The position numbers and the translations under genes are program-made. The notes under the pieces were generated by a model. The model was not told the origin of the DNA, did not search any database, and saw only the letters and a program-made list of their open reading frames with translations. Shown here piece by piece: positions 1-8,473 of a stretch of 64,000 nt of DNA. Source of the stretch: Berryella intestinalis (lineage in GTDB: Bacteria; Actinomycetota; Coriobacteriia; Coriobacteriales; Eggerthellaceae); contig NZ_CP009302.1 of assembly GCF_000814825.1 (NCBI RefSeq), forward strand, positions 1,612,001-1,676,000. Direction: 5' to 3'. Every line of letters begins with the position of its first letter. The first letter of the stretch is position 1.

Positions 1-701
1 TCGTAAAGCACCCAGCACACGGCCAGCATGACGACATCGTAGGCCGCCGCCATGATAACCGAGGTGCCGTACGTGTCCATCCAGAACTCCCCGCCCGAAA
101 GCGCGCTGGTCGTCGCAGAGACGCAGGCGAACAGCAGCGGATAGGCAAGCGGGACGAACAGAATGGCCAGCATCACGTCTTTTCCGCGCGTGTTGATGGT
201 GATGGTGGACAGCATCGTGCCCACGCCCGCAACCCCCACCGTGCCCAGGACCAACGGAACCGCAGACCACAGCGCGTTGGGCGAAAGCTCGGTCGAAGTG
301 AGGAAGAAAAAGTAGAACAGAGGTATGGACAGCGCTTCGACCACGAGGAGGAACAGCAGGTTCGACGTCGCCTTGGCCAAATAGACCACCGAGCGGTCGA
401 GCGGGACGAGCAGGATGCCCTCCAGGCAGCCCTGCTCCTTCTCGTGGGAAAACGAGCGGTTCAGCCCCAGAAGCGAGGTGAACACGATGAGGGACCACAG
501 AAGCCCCCCGCTCATGCGCGCGATGTCGATGCGCTCGGCGGACAGGCCGAACGCCGCGCCGTACACGACGATGACCAGGAGGGAGTAGATGCCCATCGAC
601 GTGAGCATCTCCTTGGTGCGGAATTCCTGGCGCAGATCCTTCGCCAGGAGGTTGCGATACTGCTGGAACGTCGAGGGGCGCTTGAGCCTGACGCCGTCCA
701 T
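1..701 (-). CDS. ccmB: CcmB-like haem exporter permease subunit (3' end cut by window)
   Basis: This is the membrane subunit of the CcmAB ABC transporter of system I cytochrome c maturation, which powers release of haem from CcmE. The translation begins MDGVRLKRPSTFQQYRNLL and has the CcmB layout: a short cytoplasmic N-terminus, then several hydrophobic segments with a conserved stretch around LNRSFSHEKEQGCLEG. About 233 codons are visible and the C-terminus lies outside the window, so length cannot be judged. The ATG at 701 shares one base with the TGA of the upstream ccmA, implying translational coupling. Identification rests on sequence pattern plus the ccmE-ccmF-ccmA context. Confidence 0.85.
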   Translation of the reverse strand, partial: MDGVRLKRPSTFQQYRNLLAKDLRQEFRTKEMLTSMGIYSLLVIVVYGAAFGLSAERIDIARMSGGLLWSLIVFTSLLGLNRSFSHEKEQGCLEGILLVPLDRSVVYLAKATSNLLFLLVVEALSIPLFYFFFLTSTELSPNALWSAVPLVLGTVGVAGVGTMLSTITINTRGKDVMLAILFVPLAYPLLFACVSATTSALSGGEFWMDTYGTSVIMAAAYDVVMLAVCWVLY

Positions 702-1468
702 CACGCCACCCCCATTCCCACCGTCTCGCGGTACAGCTGCGAGAACTCGTCGAAGTCGATGCGGTCCTTGGAGTCGAAGGCGACCACCCGGCCCTTCGCC
801 AGCACGAGGGCGTGCGTGCACATGTCGAACCCTTTGCGAAGGTCGTGGCTGACCATCACGAAGGTGCGGCGCTCACGGACCGACTCTATGAGGTCGTCGA
901 AGATCTCGACCGCATGAGGGTCGAGCCCCGAATACGGCTCGTCGAGAAACACCACGTCCGGGTCGTGGACCAGGGCGCGGGCGATGGACATGCGCTGCGT
1001 CATGCCGCGCGAGAACGTGCGCACCGGATCGAGCCGGCGGTGCTTCAGGCCCACCGCGTCGAGCAGCGCAAGCACGCGGTCGCGCGGATCGATCACGCCG
1101 TAGAGCTGCGCATACAGCATCAGGTTCTCTTCGGCGGACAGATCGGGGTAGATCATGGACTGGTGCGAGATGAGCCCCACGTGGTCGCGCGCCCGATCGG
1201 GCTCTTCCACGATATCGAGCCCCATCACCCGCGCCGTGCCCTCCGTCGGGCGGTTGAGCGTGGACAGCATCCGCAAAAGCGTGGTCTTACCCGCCCCGTT
1301 GGGGCCGAAGATCGACAGGAACGCACCCTGGGGAAGATCGAACGACACCCGATCGACCGCCTTGCGCGTGCCGAAGATCTTGGTGAGCTTCCTCGCCTCG
1401 ATCGCGTTTTCCGCGGGCTGCGATTCCCCCGCTTCGCGATCGAGCGCCGCTGCGTCTGTCGATGCCAT
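701..1468 (-). CDS. ccmA: CcmA haem exporter ATP-binding subunit
   Basis: This is the cytoplasmic ATPase partner of CcmB in cytochrome c maturation. The 255-residue protein has Walker A GPNGAGKTT near residue 55, an ABC signature-like FSRGMTQRMSIARAL, and Walker B DVVFLDEP followed by a switch His in MVSHDL. It carries about 25 extra N-terminal residues before the conserved domain. It starts 10 bp after ccmF and overlaps ccmB by one base, so ccmE-ccmF-ccmA-ccmB form one operon. The assignment as CcmA rather than a generic ABC-2 ATPase comes from the neighbours; the ATPase fold itself is certain. Confidence 0.85.
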   Translation of the reverse strand: MASTDAAALDREAGESQPAENAIEARKLTKIFGTRKAVDRVSFDLPQGAFLSIFGPNGAGKTTLLRMLSTLNRPTEGTARVMGLDIVEEPDRARDHVGLISHQSMIYPDLSAEENLMLYAQLYGVIDPRDRVLALLDAVGLKHRRLDPVRTFSRGMTQRMSIARALVHDPDVVFLDEPYSGLDPHAVEIFDDLIESVRERRTFVMVSHDLRKGFDMCTHALVLAKGRVVAFDSKDRIDFDEFSQLYRETVGMGVA

Positions 1469-1478
1469 GCGCTATCCC

Positions 1479-3725
1479 TTACGCGCCTGCAGGTCCATCC
1501 GAACCCTGGGCGCCCTGTGCCTTCCCGCTGCCGTCTTCTTCAACTGCCACCATATCATCTTTGCGCGGAGAGCGCCGACCGCACACGGCGAGCAGGCCGC
1601 CGACCACCAGCAGGCCGAAGCCCCACCACACGCACTGGATGAGCGGGTTGACGCGCACATCCATAGACAGGTCGCCCTCGGAATTCACGCCGCGGTACAC
1701 CACGAACAGGTCCTCGTCGGCGAAGCTGAGCACCGAGGCGTTCAGCTTCTGCTCCTGGGTCATCTGATCGACGACGACCTGGGGATGCGCCTGGCCGACC
1801 AGCTGCCCGTTCTTGTACACGTCGAAGTCGGTCTCGTAGGTCACCTTGTAGGATGCGTCGTCGGGGTTCACGCTGGAGCCGACGAAGCGCAGCTCGTACT
1901 CCTGGATGGAAAACGTTTCAGTCGACGAGTCGGTCGCCTCGTCGTAATCGACGTAGTCGGTCTTCTCGGTCACGTACATGGAGGATCCGATGAGACCCAC
2001 CAAGATGACGCCCATCGCCACGTGGGTGAGGAACCCGCCCAGCGTCGAGGGGCGGTTGCGAAACGCCGCGAACAGCGCGCCCGGGCCGGACACCCCCTTG
2101 TTCCTCGCATACGAGCGCACACCGCGGATCAGCATGAACAGCGAATTGAAGAACAGCATGCTGGCCACGAGCAAACCGATGACGGCGAGCCCGTTATAGT
2201 ACCACGACGGACCCTGCTCGAGCATATCGTTAGCCGCCGTCGACCCCGACATGACCATGGCGTTGTAGGCCGGGTACAGGTTCGTGGCCCAATACGCCAT
2301 CAGCAGGGCGAACATGACCAACGCGCAGATAAACGGGGCCTTGGCGTCTTTCAGGAAACGGGCGCGATCGGTCTTGCCCCAGCTGAGCATGGGTCCGACC
2401 GCCATGATGAACAGGTAGAAGATACCCAGCGGATGGGCGATGGCGTTGTAGGCGGTCTTGCCCAGCGAATCGCCGCCGAAGGGGAGCCAGCTGGGAAGCG
2501 CCTGGGAGATGGTCATGTACGTGAGCACCAGCGTGAACATGATCATGATCACGTTGTTGAAATAGTACGCCGCATCCTTGGAGATCATGTTCTCCACGTC
2601 GTCGGCGCCCTCGGTGTCGGGCCCGAACTGCTTCCAGCGCACGACCAGGCCGACGATGCCCGCAAGCACGGACACGACGATGAGCGCGCCGAACAGCCAC
2701 AGCGAAACAGGATCGCCCTCGAAGGCGTGAACCGACTGCACCAGGCCGGAACGCGAGATGAACGTGCCGACGATCACGAACGCGAACGCGAGGCACGCGC
2801 ACATGACGGCCCAGCGCTTGAACGCGCCCCGCTGGCGGTAGACGGTGAAGGTATGGATGAGCGCGACCCCCACCAGCCACGACAGGAGGCTGGCGGTCTC
2901 GACGGCGTCCCATCCCCAGTAGCCGCCCCAGCCGAGGACGACGTAGGCCCAAACCGAGCCGAGGCCGATGCCGATGCCCAGGAAGATCCACGACACCATG
3001 GTGAAGCGCTGCGCCCGATCGACCCACAGACGCGACGCGTCGCCCATGACGAGCGCTGCGATCGCATAGCCGAACGCGACGGTCATGCCGGCGTAGCCGA
3101 CGAACAGCATGGGGGGATGGATGACCATGGCCCAGTGCTCGAGCAGCGAGTTCATGGCGTTCAGGGAAGCCGAGGCGGTCAGCTTGCCCTCGGCGTTGAA
3201 GTAGTTCGCGGGAGTGGGCTCGAAGGGCATGTTCACCTGCGAGAACGTGAGCACGCCCACGAACGCGACCACGACGAGCTGGATGACCGCCAAAGCCACG
3301 TTGTCGATCTGGCTGCGCTTCTTGCGCGTGGCGAGAACCACCGCCGTTTCGAACAGCGCGATCAGCCACGCCCAGAACAGAAGCGAGCCCTCGCGTCCGG
3401 CCCACAGGCCGGACAGCTTGTACAGCCAGGCGAGCCCGCTCGTGTTCAGCGAGCGTTCCGACAGCACGTACTTGATGGAGTAATCGCCCGCGAAGAAGCA
3501 GTACACCAGAACGAGACAGCAGGCCAGAAGGGCCAGCATGGTGACCACCGTCCCGATGCGCCCGATGCGGTTGGCCAGGGCCGCGCGCGCCGAGTGCGCG
3601 GGCTTGTCCTTTGCGGCGGCCTTCTTCTCCCGAAGGTACAGGATGTGGCCGAACGCGAACGCCGCGATGGATGCGACGGCCGCTGCAAACGAGACGACGA
3701 GGAGAGAGAAACCGAGCGTTGCCAT
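1479..3725 (-). CDS. ccmF: CcmF-like cytochrome c haem lyase subunit
   Basis: This large polytopic membrane protein transfers haem from CcmE to apocytochrome c. The 748-residue sequence has many hydrophobic segments and the diagnostic tryptophan-rich haem-handling motif WGGYWGWDAVE near residue 270, with histidine-containing loops such as HWAMVIHPP. The length is slightly above the usual 630-700 residues of CcmF, with an extended C-terminal periplasmic region before a final membrane segment at about 700-720. It starts two bases after the ccmE stop. No separate ccmC, ccmG or ccmH is visible; they may lie beyond the left edge. Confidence 0.9.
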   Translation of the reverse strand: MATLGFSLLVVSFAAAVASIAAFAFGHILYLREKKAAAKDKPAHSARAALANRIGRIGTVVTMLALLACCLVLVYCFFAGDYSIKYVLSERSLNTSGLAWLYKLSGLWAGREGSLLFWAWLIALFETAVVLATRKKRSQIDNVALAVIQLVVVAFVGVLTFSQVNMPFEPTPANYFNAEGKLTASASLNAMNSLLEHWAMVIHPPMLFVGYAGMTVAFGYAIAALVMGDASRLWVDRAQRFTMVSWIFLGIGIGLGSVWAYVVLGWGGYWGWDAVETASLLSWLVGVALIHTFTVYRQRGAFKRWAVMCACLAFAFVIVGTFISRSGLVQSVHAFEGDPVSLWLFGALIVVSVLAGIVGLVVRWKQFGPDTEGADDVENMISKDAAYYFNNVIMIMFTLVLTYMTISQALPSWLPFGGDSLGKTAYNAIAHPLGIFYLFIMAVGPMLSWGKTDRARFLKDAKAPFICALVMFALLMAYWATNLYPAYNAMVMSGSTAANDMLEQGPSWYYNGLAVIGLLVASMLFFNSLFMLIRGVRSYARNKGVSGPGALFAAFRNRPSTLGGFLTHVAMGVILVGLIGSSMYVTEKTDYVDYDEATDSSTETFSIQEYELRFVGSSVNPDDASYKVTYETDFDVYKNGQLVGQAHPQVVVDQMTQEQKLNASVLSFADEDLFVVYRGVNSEGDLSMDVRVNPLIQCVWWGFGLLVVGGLLAVCGRRSPRKDDMVAVEEDGSGKAQGAQGSDGPAGA

Positions 3726-3727
3726 GC

Positions 3728-4399
3728 CTATCCTTCCAGCGCGACTTCAGTCGCAACGAAAACGTCCTGGTCGTTGATGGATCCCGTGAGGATCAGAGAC
3801 GAGCCTTCGGTGGTCTCGTCGGACAGGGCCCCGTCGTATTTGACGGGCATCTCGTCTCCGGTGTCGGGATCGACCACGACGAAGCGGCGATCGCCGCCCG
3901 CGACGCCGAGGGTGCCCTCCTTCATCTGGCCGGCCACCTTCACCGGCTTGTTCCGGACGGAGTCGGCGTAGCCCATGAGGCGGGAAACCGATAGGGAGTC
4001 GGTGGAATTCTCGTACTTCGACGGGCACTTGGTGACCAGCTCGCTGCACTGCAGCACGCCGTCCGCGTCGATCTTGCCCGTGCAGATGGCCACGACGTCG
4101 TTGCCGAACGTGGAGGAGACGCCGCCCTCGTAGCGCACGCGCAGCTGGGTGGAGGCGCTGGGGTCGGCCTCCTTGTCGTAGACGGAGAAAACGAGGGTGT
4201 TGTCCTTCACCGAGAACGAGTTCTCGACCACCGTCCCGGAAACCTGGATCTTCCGGTCGCCGAAAGAGCCGCTCGCCGCGTCGGCCACCGAAACGGTCTT
4301 GGCCGACGACGTGCCGCCCACCACTGCGAGCACCACCACGACGACTATGACGATCACGCCGGTCACCGCAACCATGCGGCGCTTCATCTTAGAATTCAT
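3728..4399 (-). CDS. ccmE: CcmE-type haem chaperone, Cys-type, with duplicated OB-like domain
   Basis: CcmE is the membrane-anchored haem chaperone of cytochrome c maturation. The chosen ATG at 4399 has GGAGGG just upstream and gives 223 residues. It has an N-terminal membrane anchor at about residues 9-28 and a beta-rich OB-fold-like domain ending in ELVTKCPSKYE, where C125-x3-Y129 replaces the classical His-x3-Tyr haem-binding motif. A second beta-rich segment follows (about residues 140-223). It looks like a repeat of the CcmE domain (VFVATEV corresponds to the VLQCSELV strand), but it stops before any H/CxxxY motif. The Cys-type motif is known from sulfate reducers and archaea; the tandem domain is my inference. 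It is the first gene of the ccm operon. Confidence 0.8.
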   Translation of the reverse strand: MNSKMKRRMVAVTGVIVIVVVVVLAVVGGTSSAKTVSVADAASGSFGDRKIQVSGTVVENSFSVKDNTLVFSVYDKEADPSASTQLRVRYEGGVSSTFGNDVVAICTGKIDADGVLQCSELVTKCPSKYENSTDSLSVSRLMGYADSVRNKPVKVAGQMKEGTLGVAGGDRRFVVVDPDTGDEMPVKYDGALSDETTEGSSLILTGSINDQDVFVATEVALEG

Positions 4400-4789
4400 C
4401 CATCCCTCCGAGACCGCTTCGAATCCCGCCACTACCTGAAAAACCCGCCGTTGCATATCGGTCGGGCCGTGCCGTATTCGGATTAGAGGGCGCCCGCTTG
4501 CCACCGCAACGCAGACCCCGTCCGCCGCCGGGCGAGCCCTCTCGACACCAGTCCTGCGATGATATCATCAGCCCCCCTGCGCGCAGTGACGTTGGCTGTT
4601 CGAGCCGCTTTGTTATCGGGCCGAAAACCACGAACTGGGCACATGCCACAAATCCTTCACAGCCTGTTATACCGTCGCCGTCCCCGGACGTCTGTTGTTT
4701 CCACAACGGATGCGAAGAAGCCCATGAAAACAGAAGCGCTCAAGGACACCGGCATCGCAACCGTACGCAAGCAGGGCACCATGAACTTC
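4400..4789. other. intergenic region upstream of ccmE
   Basis: About 390 bases lie between the ccmE start and the tRNA-Ala terminator. Several open frames exist here on both strands, but they are arginine- and proline-rich, have no convincing ribosome-binding sites and overlap one another, so I do not call a gene. The ccmE ribosome-binding site (GGAGGG, near 4404-4409) is the only signal I can support; no clear promoter was recognised. Confidence 0.5.
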
Positions 4790-4824
4790 TATAAAAGAAA
4801 GGCCGGGACCTTCCGATCCCGGCC
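4788..4824 (-). terminator. rho-independent terminator after tRNA-Ala
   Basis: A perfect 8-bp GC-rich stem (4801-4808 with 4817-4824, arm GGCCGGGA) with an 8-nt loop is followed on the minus strand by TTTCTTTTATA. It lies 11 bases downstream of the tRNA 3' end. Confidence 0.85.
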
Positions 4825-4834
4825 TGAAAGCACG

Positions 4835-4910
4835 TGGTGGAGATGATGGGATTCGAACCCACGACCCCCACGTTGCGAACGTGATGCTCTCCCAGCTGAG
4901 CTACATCCCC
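4835..4910 (-). tRNA. tRNA-Ala (CGC anticodon)
   Basis: All four arms fold. The acceptor GGGGATG pairs with CATCTCC with one G-T wobble. The D arm is GCTC/GAGC. The anticodon stem TCACG/CGTGG carries the loop TTCGCAA with anticodon CGC, which reads GCG alanine codons. The T arm has TTCGAAT. The 3' CCA is encoded (4835-4837). A GCG-reading alanine tRNA fits a GC-rich genome. Confidence 0.95.
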
Positions 4911-4936
4911 ACGTGAAGCGCAATGCGCAGGAAGCT

Positions 4937-4965
4937 ATTTTGGGGGTACGCCGTCCATTTGTCAA
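4937..4965 (-). promoter_or_regulatory. sigma70-type promoter of tRNA-Ala
   Basis: On the minus strand a consensus -35 TTGACA (4965-4960) is followed after exactly 17 bp by CAAAAT (4942-4937, 4 of 6 matches to TATAAT). The predicted transcription start is about 20 bases before the mature tRNA 5' end. Confidence 0.75.
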
Positions 4966-4995
4966 ATGGAGGCGCGATCCCTTTTCCCCAAACCT

Positions 4996-5020
4996 TCAAA
5001 AACACAAGCCGCCCGGCGGC
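4996..5020 (-). terminator. putative terminator after veg
   Basis: On the minus strand a compact GC stem-loop, GCCGC-CGG-type within 5008-5020, is followed by TTGTGTTTTTG. It lies 14 bases after the veg stop codon and before the tRNA promoter. Confidence 0.5.
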
Positions 5021-5033
5021 GCAGCGGGCGAAG

Positions 5034-5387
5034 CTACCGCTCCGACGCCTCGGTATCGGAGCCTTCTTCCGACGCCGCTTCCCCGGCAGCCTCGTCTTCC
5101 TCCGAAGGGTCGATGACGAACGGCTCGAACAGGGGCTCGTCGTTCTGCGAAAGCTCGACGGTTCCCGTCAGAACGTCAACATGCTGGTACGACTGGCGGG
5201 CGGTGCGGCCGCGCTTGCGATCGACTTCCATGATGAACAGGCGGGGGTGAACCTGCGTGAGCACGCCTTCGTTCTCGACGATCTTGGAGCGCCCCATGTT
5301 GGCTCGAACTCTCAGGCGCTGACCCACGTACCCGTTGAGCGTGTCGTGGATCGAATCGACGATCTTGGCTTGCTGCTCCAAATCCAT
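5034..5387 (-). CDS. veg: Veg family protein
   Basis: This is a small cytoplasmic protein of the Veg family (DUF1021), linked in Bacillus to biofilm matrix gene regulation. The 117-residue sequence shows the family pattern: an N-terminal helix (IVDSIHDTLNGYVGQRLRVRANMGRSK), then beta-rich IVENEGVLTQVHPRLFIMEV and SYQHVDVLTGTVEL. A tail of about 25 acidic and small residues is an extension beyond the usual 85-90 residue core. It lies downstream of ksgA, the same neighbourhood as in Firmicutes, separated by 225 bp that hold only a weak hairpin around 5453-5474. Confidence 0.85.
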   Translation of the reverse strand: MDLEQQAKIVDSIHDTLNGYVGQRLRVRANMGRSKIVENEGVLTQVHPRLFIMEVDRKRGRTARQSYQHVDVLTGTVELSQNDEPLFEPFVIDPSEEDEAAGEAASEEGSDTEASER

Positions 5388-5612
5388 GTAGAACTCTTTT
5401 CCAATTTAGACAAAAAATGCCCCGAAATCATACCACGCTTGAACAGAGGTTGCACAGGGGCTGCAGAATCCCTGTTCACAAGCATAATATTCTCTCCATA
5501 AAACAATGGGGGTCCGCAACGGCCGAGTCGTGCATCGCAGGCTTTCACGCAAGCGGGCGCCATGCGGCGCGCGTCCCCGCAAAACGAGCGCAGGGCGACT
5601 TGTCCGATCGAT

Positions 5613-6521
5613 CTAAGCCCCCAGCGCCAACAGCGCTTTTCCCAGCTTGATGAACTCGGCGCGATCGAGCGTCTCGCCGCGGCGGCGAGGATCGATGCCG
5701 GCCTGCTCGTAAATCGCAGGCAGGTTCCCGACCGCGTTCGGATAGCGGCCACCGGCGCCCGAGAAGTACGTCTTGCAGGAGTTGGACAGGGTCTTCCGAC
5801 GGTTCGCGAAGGCCGCATCGGCCATGGTGCACGTGGCCCTCAGCAGCTCGTCTGGCAAGGCGGACCCATCCTCATCCTCAGCGACGCGCCGATCGAGGCG
5901 CAAAACCGCGCTCTCGACATGGGGCGGAGGGAAGAAGTTGCCGGGCGACACGGGAAACCTCCCGTTTGCCTGCGCATACAGCGACAGCTTCACCGAATAC
6001 GCCCCGTAGGTCTTCGTCCCCGGAGACGCCGTCATGCGGTCGGCCACTTCGCGCTGCACCATGACGGTGGCCGACTCCAGAAAGTCGAACCGCTGCAGAA
6101 AATCGAGGACGATCGTGGCGGCAACGGCGTAGGGAAGGTTGGCGACCAGCTTGTTCGGAAGGAGCTTTCCGCCGTCGGGAAGGTCGTCCAAGCCGAAATC
6201 GAGCGCGTCTTTCTGCACCAGGGAGAACCGGTCTTCCCATTCGGCCAGCGTTTCAGCCAGAACGGCGGGGAGATCGCGGTCGCGCTCGATGGACGTCACC
6301 CGGCCCGCGCTTTTGAGCAGGGCGATGGTCAGCGTCCCGATACCGGGCCCTACCTCGAGCACCCGGTCGGACGGATCCAGCTCGGCAAGCGCGACGATCT
6401 TCTTCAATATGTCGTCGTTTATGAGGAAGTTCTGCCCCAGCGCATGCTTGGTGACCAGCCCATGGGATTCCAGAACCTCGCGCGTGGCGGAAACCCCCGC
6501 CAGGGGGGAAAGCCTATCCAC
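5613..6521 (-). CDS. ksgA: 16S rRNA adenine N6,N6-dimethyltransferase KsgA (RsmA)
   Basis: The enzyme dimethylates two adjacent adenines in the 3' terminal hairpin of 16S rRNA during 30S maturation. Conserved elements are GQNFL, the SAM-binding VLEVGPGIGTLT, and the catalytic NLPY motif; the C-terminal substrate domain is present. I chose the GTG at 6521 (302 residues) because it gives the usual short leader before ATREVLESHG. The open frame extends further upstream, but only inside the preceding gene and with unrelated arginine-rich sequence. The GTG overlaps the TAG of the FMN-reductase gene (GTGGATAG), so the two are probably translationally coupled. Confidence 0.9.
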   Translation of the reverse strand: MDRLSPLAGVSATREVLESHGLVTKHALGQNFLINDDILKKIVALAELDPSDRVLEVGPGIGTLTIALLKSAGRVTSIERDRDLPAVLAETLAEWEDRFSLVQKDALDFGLDDLPDGGKLLPNKLVANLPYAVAATIVLDFLQRFDFLESATVMVQREVADRMTASPGTKTYGAYSVKLSLYAQANGRFPVSPGNFFPPPHVESAVLRLDRRVAEDEDGSALPDELLRATCTMADAAFANRRKTLSNSCKTYFSGAGGRYPNAVGNLPAIYEQAGIDPRRRGETLDRAEFIKLGKALLALGA

Positions 6522-7431
6522 GTCGCTTGCCGTTTCCCTTCTTGGCGGGCCGCGGCGTGCGACCCGAGCGCTTGCCGGCATCGTTTTTCTCGCCGAACGC
6601 GGCCCCGCCCTTCTTTCCCGCAGAGCGCTTCGGCCTGCTGCCCTGGCGCGACCGCTCCTCGGCACGGGCGGCGGCGTTGCGGCTGTCTCCGGCTATGTCG
6701 AGCTTCGGGCGCGGGCGCGAGGCGCCCGCCCCTTCTTCCCGATGCGCACGCGAAGCATCGTTCCCGCCGGTGGAAGAAGCCTCCACTGCGGGGAGGGCCG
6801 AACCGCCGTGCTGCATGGAAGGGCGGTCGAACAGGGCCGGGTCGATGGGCTCGGGATCGCCCGTGATCTCGCCGTCCTCCTCGATCCTTCCCACCCAGTT
6901 GAGAACCTGGACCACCTGGAAACCCGCAACCGCGAACGCCGACTTCACTTCGCTCACCAGAGCCGAGAAACCATGGGGGTCGCCCCCTTCGCCGATCACG
7001 TGCAGGCAAAGCGGGCGCTTGGGCGCCTCGCGGTCGTAGATCCAATAGTAAGGCTGCAGACGGTCGAGCAGGGCTTTGAACTGGGCGGGCGCTCCCGAGA
7101 AATACACAGGGCACACCACGGAAAGCTCGTCGGCGGCGTTCAGCAGCTCGTACACCTCGCGCATGTCGTCATCGGCTGCGAATGCCGGATGCAGCGGTTC
7201 TTCCCCGTCGGCCCCGTCGGCAGGGTCGCCCGCAGAGGCGGCCTCCCGTTCGGCTGCCGCGACCACGTCGTCGGTGCGGCCGTCCCACGGTGCGATGTCG
7301 AGCTCGGACACCGGGGCGAGCGCCAGCTCGTCTTCGGGGAATTCCTCGATGAAGGTCTCGAAGATGGTCTCGGCAAGGAAGGCCGAACGGCCCCGCGAGC
7401 GGGGGGATCCGACGATGATGAGGCGGTTCAT
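6514..7431 (-). CDS. flavodoxin-fold NAD(P)H-dependent FMN reductase-like protein with basic tail
   Basis: The N-terminal half belongs to the NADPH-dependent FMN reductase / iron-sulfur flavoprotein fold family. It begins MNRLIIVGSPRSRGRSAFLAE, the phosphate-binding loop of the flavodoxin fold, and has VVCPVYFSGAPAQFKALLDR, the usual FMN-contacting segment (about residues 107-125). No cysteine cluster for an Fe-S centre is seen. After about residue 210 the protein becomes low complexity and strongly basic (rich in R, K, G, A) for about 95 residues, which is not part of the family. It starts one base after tatD ends and overlaps ksgA. The physiological substrate cannot be inferred. Confidence 0.75.
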   Translation of the reverse strand: MNRLIIVGSPRSRGRSAFLAETIFETFIEEFPEDELALAPVSELDIAPWDGRTDDVVAAAEREAASAGDPADGADGEEPLHPAFAADDDMREVYELLNAADELSVVCPVYFSGAPAQFKALLDRLQPYYWIYDREAPKRPLCLHVIGEGGDPHGFSALVSEVKSAFAVAGFQVVQVLNWVGRIEEDGEITGDPEPIDPALFDRPSMQHGGSALPAVEASSTGGNDASRAHREEGAGASRPRPKLDIAGDSRNAAARAEERSRQGSRPKRSAGKKGGAAFGEKNDAGKRSGRTPRPAKKGNGKRRG

Positions 7432-7432
7432 A

Positions 7433-8467
7433 CTAGTTCCTCTCGGTTTCAGCGCTTAGTTGGAACGCATCGGACGCAGATGCAGCGGATCCGAAGGCGG
7501 CGGGCGAAGCCCCTGGGGCGGCAGCCTCTCGGGGCCGATCGAGCAGGCGAAGCGCATTGTCGAAGAACGCCGCCAGCGCATCATCCGGCAAGATGCCGTC
7601 GTGCTCGGCTTTCATCTGGGCCAATGCCGCAGCAGTGAACACCACGTGAGCCGGGGTGCACCCCACCCCGCGCATCGGCTCGGGGGTCATGAACGGCGCG
7701 TCGGTCTCGGTGAGCAGGCGGTTCAGAGGAACGCGCACCGCAGCCTCGCGCGCAGCTTCGAGCTTCTTGAACGTGAGCGCGCCCCCGTAGGCGATGAAGC
7801 ACCCCGCCTCGATCCACGGCGCCAAGCCGTCGGCGTCCAGGCTGCAGCAGTGCAGAAGCGTTCCCGCAGACGGGAATCCCTCTTCGGACAGGATGGCGAA
7901 CGCCTCGTCATGAGCCTCGCGCACATGCAGGGCAACGGGCAGCCCTAGCTCTTTCGCCAAGCGCAGCTGCGACCGAAACGCGCTTCGCTGGACCTCGCGC
8001 GGGGACAGGTCGTAGTGGTAGTCCAGCCCGATCTCGCCGATCGCGCACACGCGCGCGTCTGCCGCGAGCCGCCGGAGCGCATCATGCGCGCGGTCGTCCC
8101 ACGCCGAGGCGTTGTGGGGATGGATCCCGACGGCGATGCGCACGCGGGGGACCGCACAGCCCTGGTCGGCGCCCAAGCCGGCAAGCTCGCGGCGGGCATC
8201 TGACTCCCATCCGGCGAGCCGCTCGATCGGGCCTTCCCCATCCTCTGCCGGATCGACGATCATACAGAGGAACCGCACGCCGTTTACCGCGCAGCGCGCC
8301 AGCTCGAAGGCGGGATCGGGAAGCATATGCAGGTGCGCGTGCGTGTCGGCGACCGAAGACGCCAGGCGCGGGGCGCTCACCTCCTGGTAGGAGGAATGCT
8401 TGCGCTTGCGGTAGAAGCCCGCATCGCGAAACGGCGGCAGCTTCAGGCGGTTCCCATCGTCGGACAT
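7433..8467 (-). CDS. tatD: TatD family metal-dependent hydrolase
   Basis: TatD proteins are TIM-barrel metal-dependent 3'-5' nucleases. The metal-ligand motifs appear in order: DTHAHL (first His pair), GIHPHNAS, GEIGLDYHYD (bridging Glu), LHVREAHDEA, and LTETDAPF (late Asp). At 344 residues the protein is longer than the usual 255-265. The extra length is an N-terminal leader of about 40 residues and a C-terminal alanine-rich tail. It follows metG by 6 bp, the classical metG-tatD-ksgA arrangement, here with an FMN reductase inserted before ksgA. Confidence 0.9.
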   Translation of the reverse strand: MSDDGNRLKLPPFRDAGFYRKRKHSSYQEVSAPRLASSVADTHAHLHMLPDPAFELARCAVNGVRFLCMIVDPAEDGEGPIERLAGWESDARRELAGLGADQGCAVPRVRIAVGIHPHNASAWDDRAHDALRRLAADARVCAIGEIGLDYHYDLSPREVQRSAFRSQLRLAKELGLPVALHVREAHDEAFAILSEEGFPSAGTLLHCCSLDADGLAPWIEAGCFIAYGGALTFKKLEAAREAAVRVPLNRLLTETDAPFMTPEPMRGVGCTPAHVVFTAAALAQMKAEHDGILPDDALAAFFDNALRLLDRPREAAAPGASPAAFGSAASASDAFQLSAETERN

Positions 8468-8473
8468 GGCGGC

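Noticed and set aside
1155-3971. Long plus-strand open frame antisense to ccmA and ccmF
   Set aside because: It has no recognisable protein features, and the minus-strand ccm genes are certain.
3728-3990. CcmE first seemed truncated because its C-terminus lacks the His motif
   Set aside because: The functional motif was found earlier in the chain in its Cys form (C125-x3-Y129); the protein is a tandem form, not a truncation.
4498-4846. Overlapping small open frames between ccmE and tRNA-Ala
   Set aside because: There are no credible ribosome-binding sites or family features, and the frames run into the tRNA terminator.
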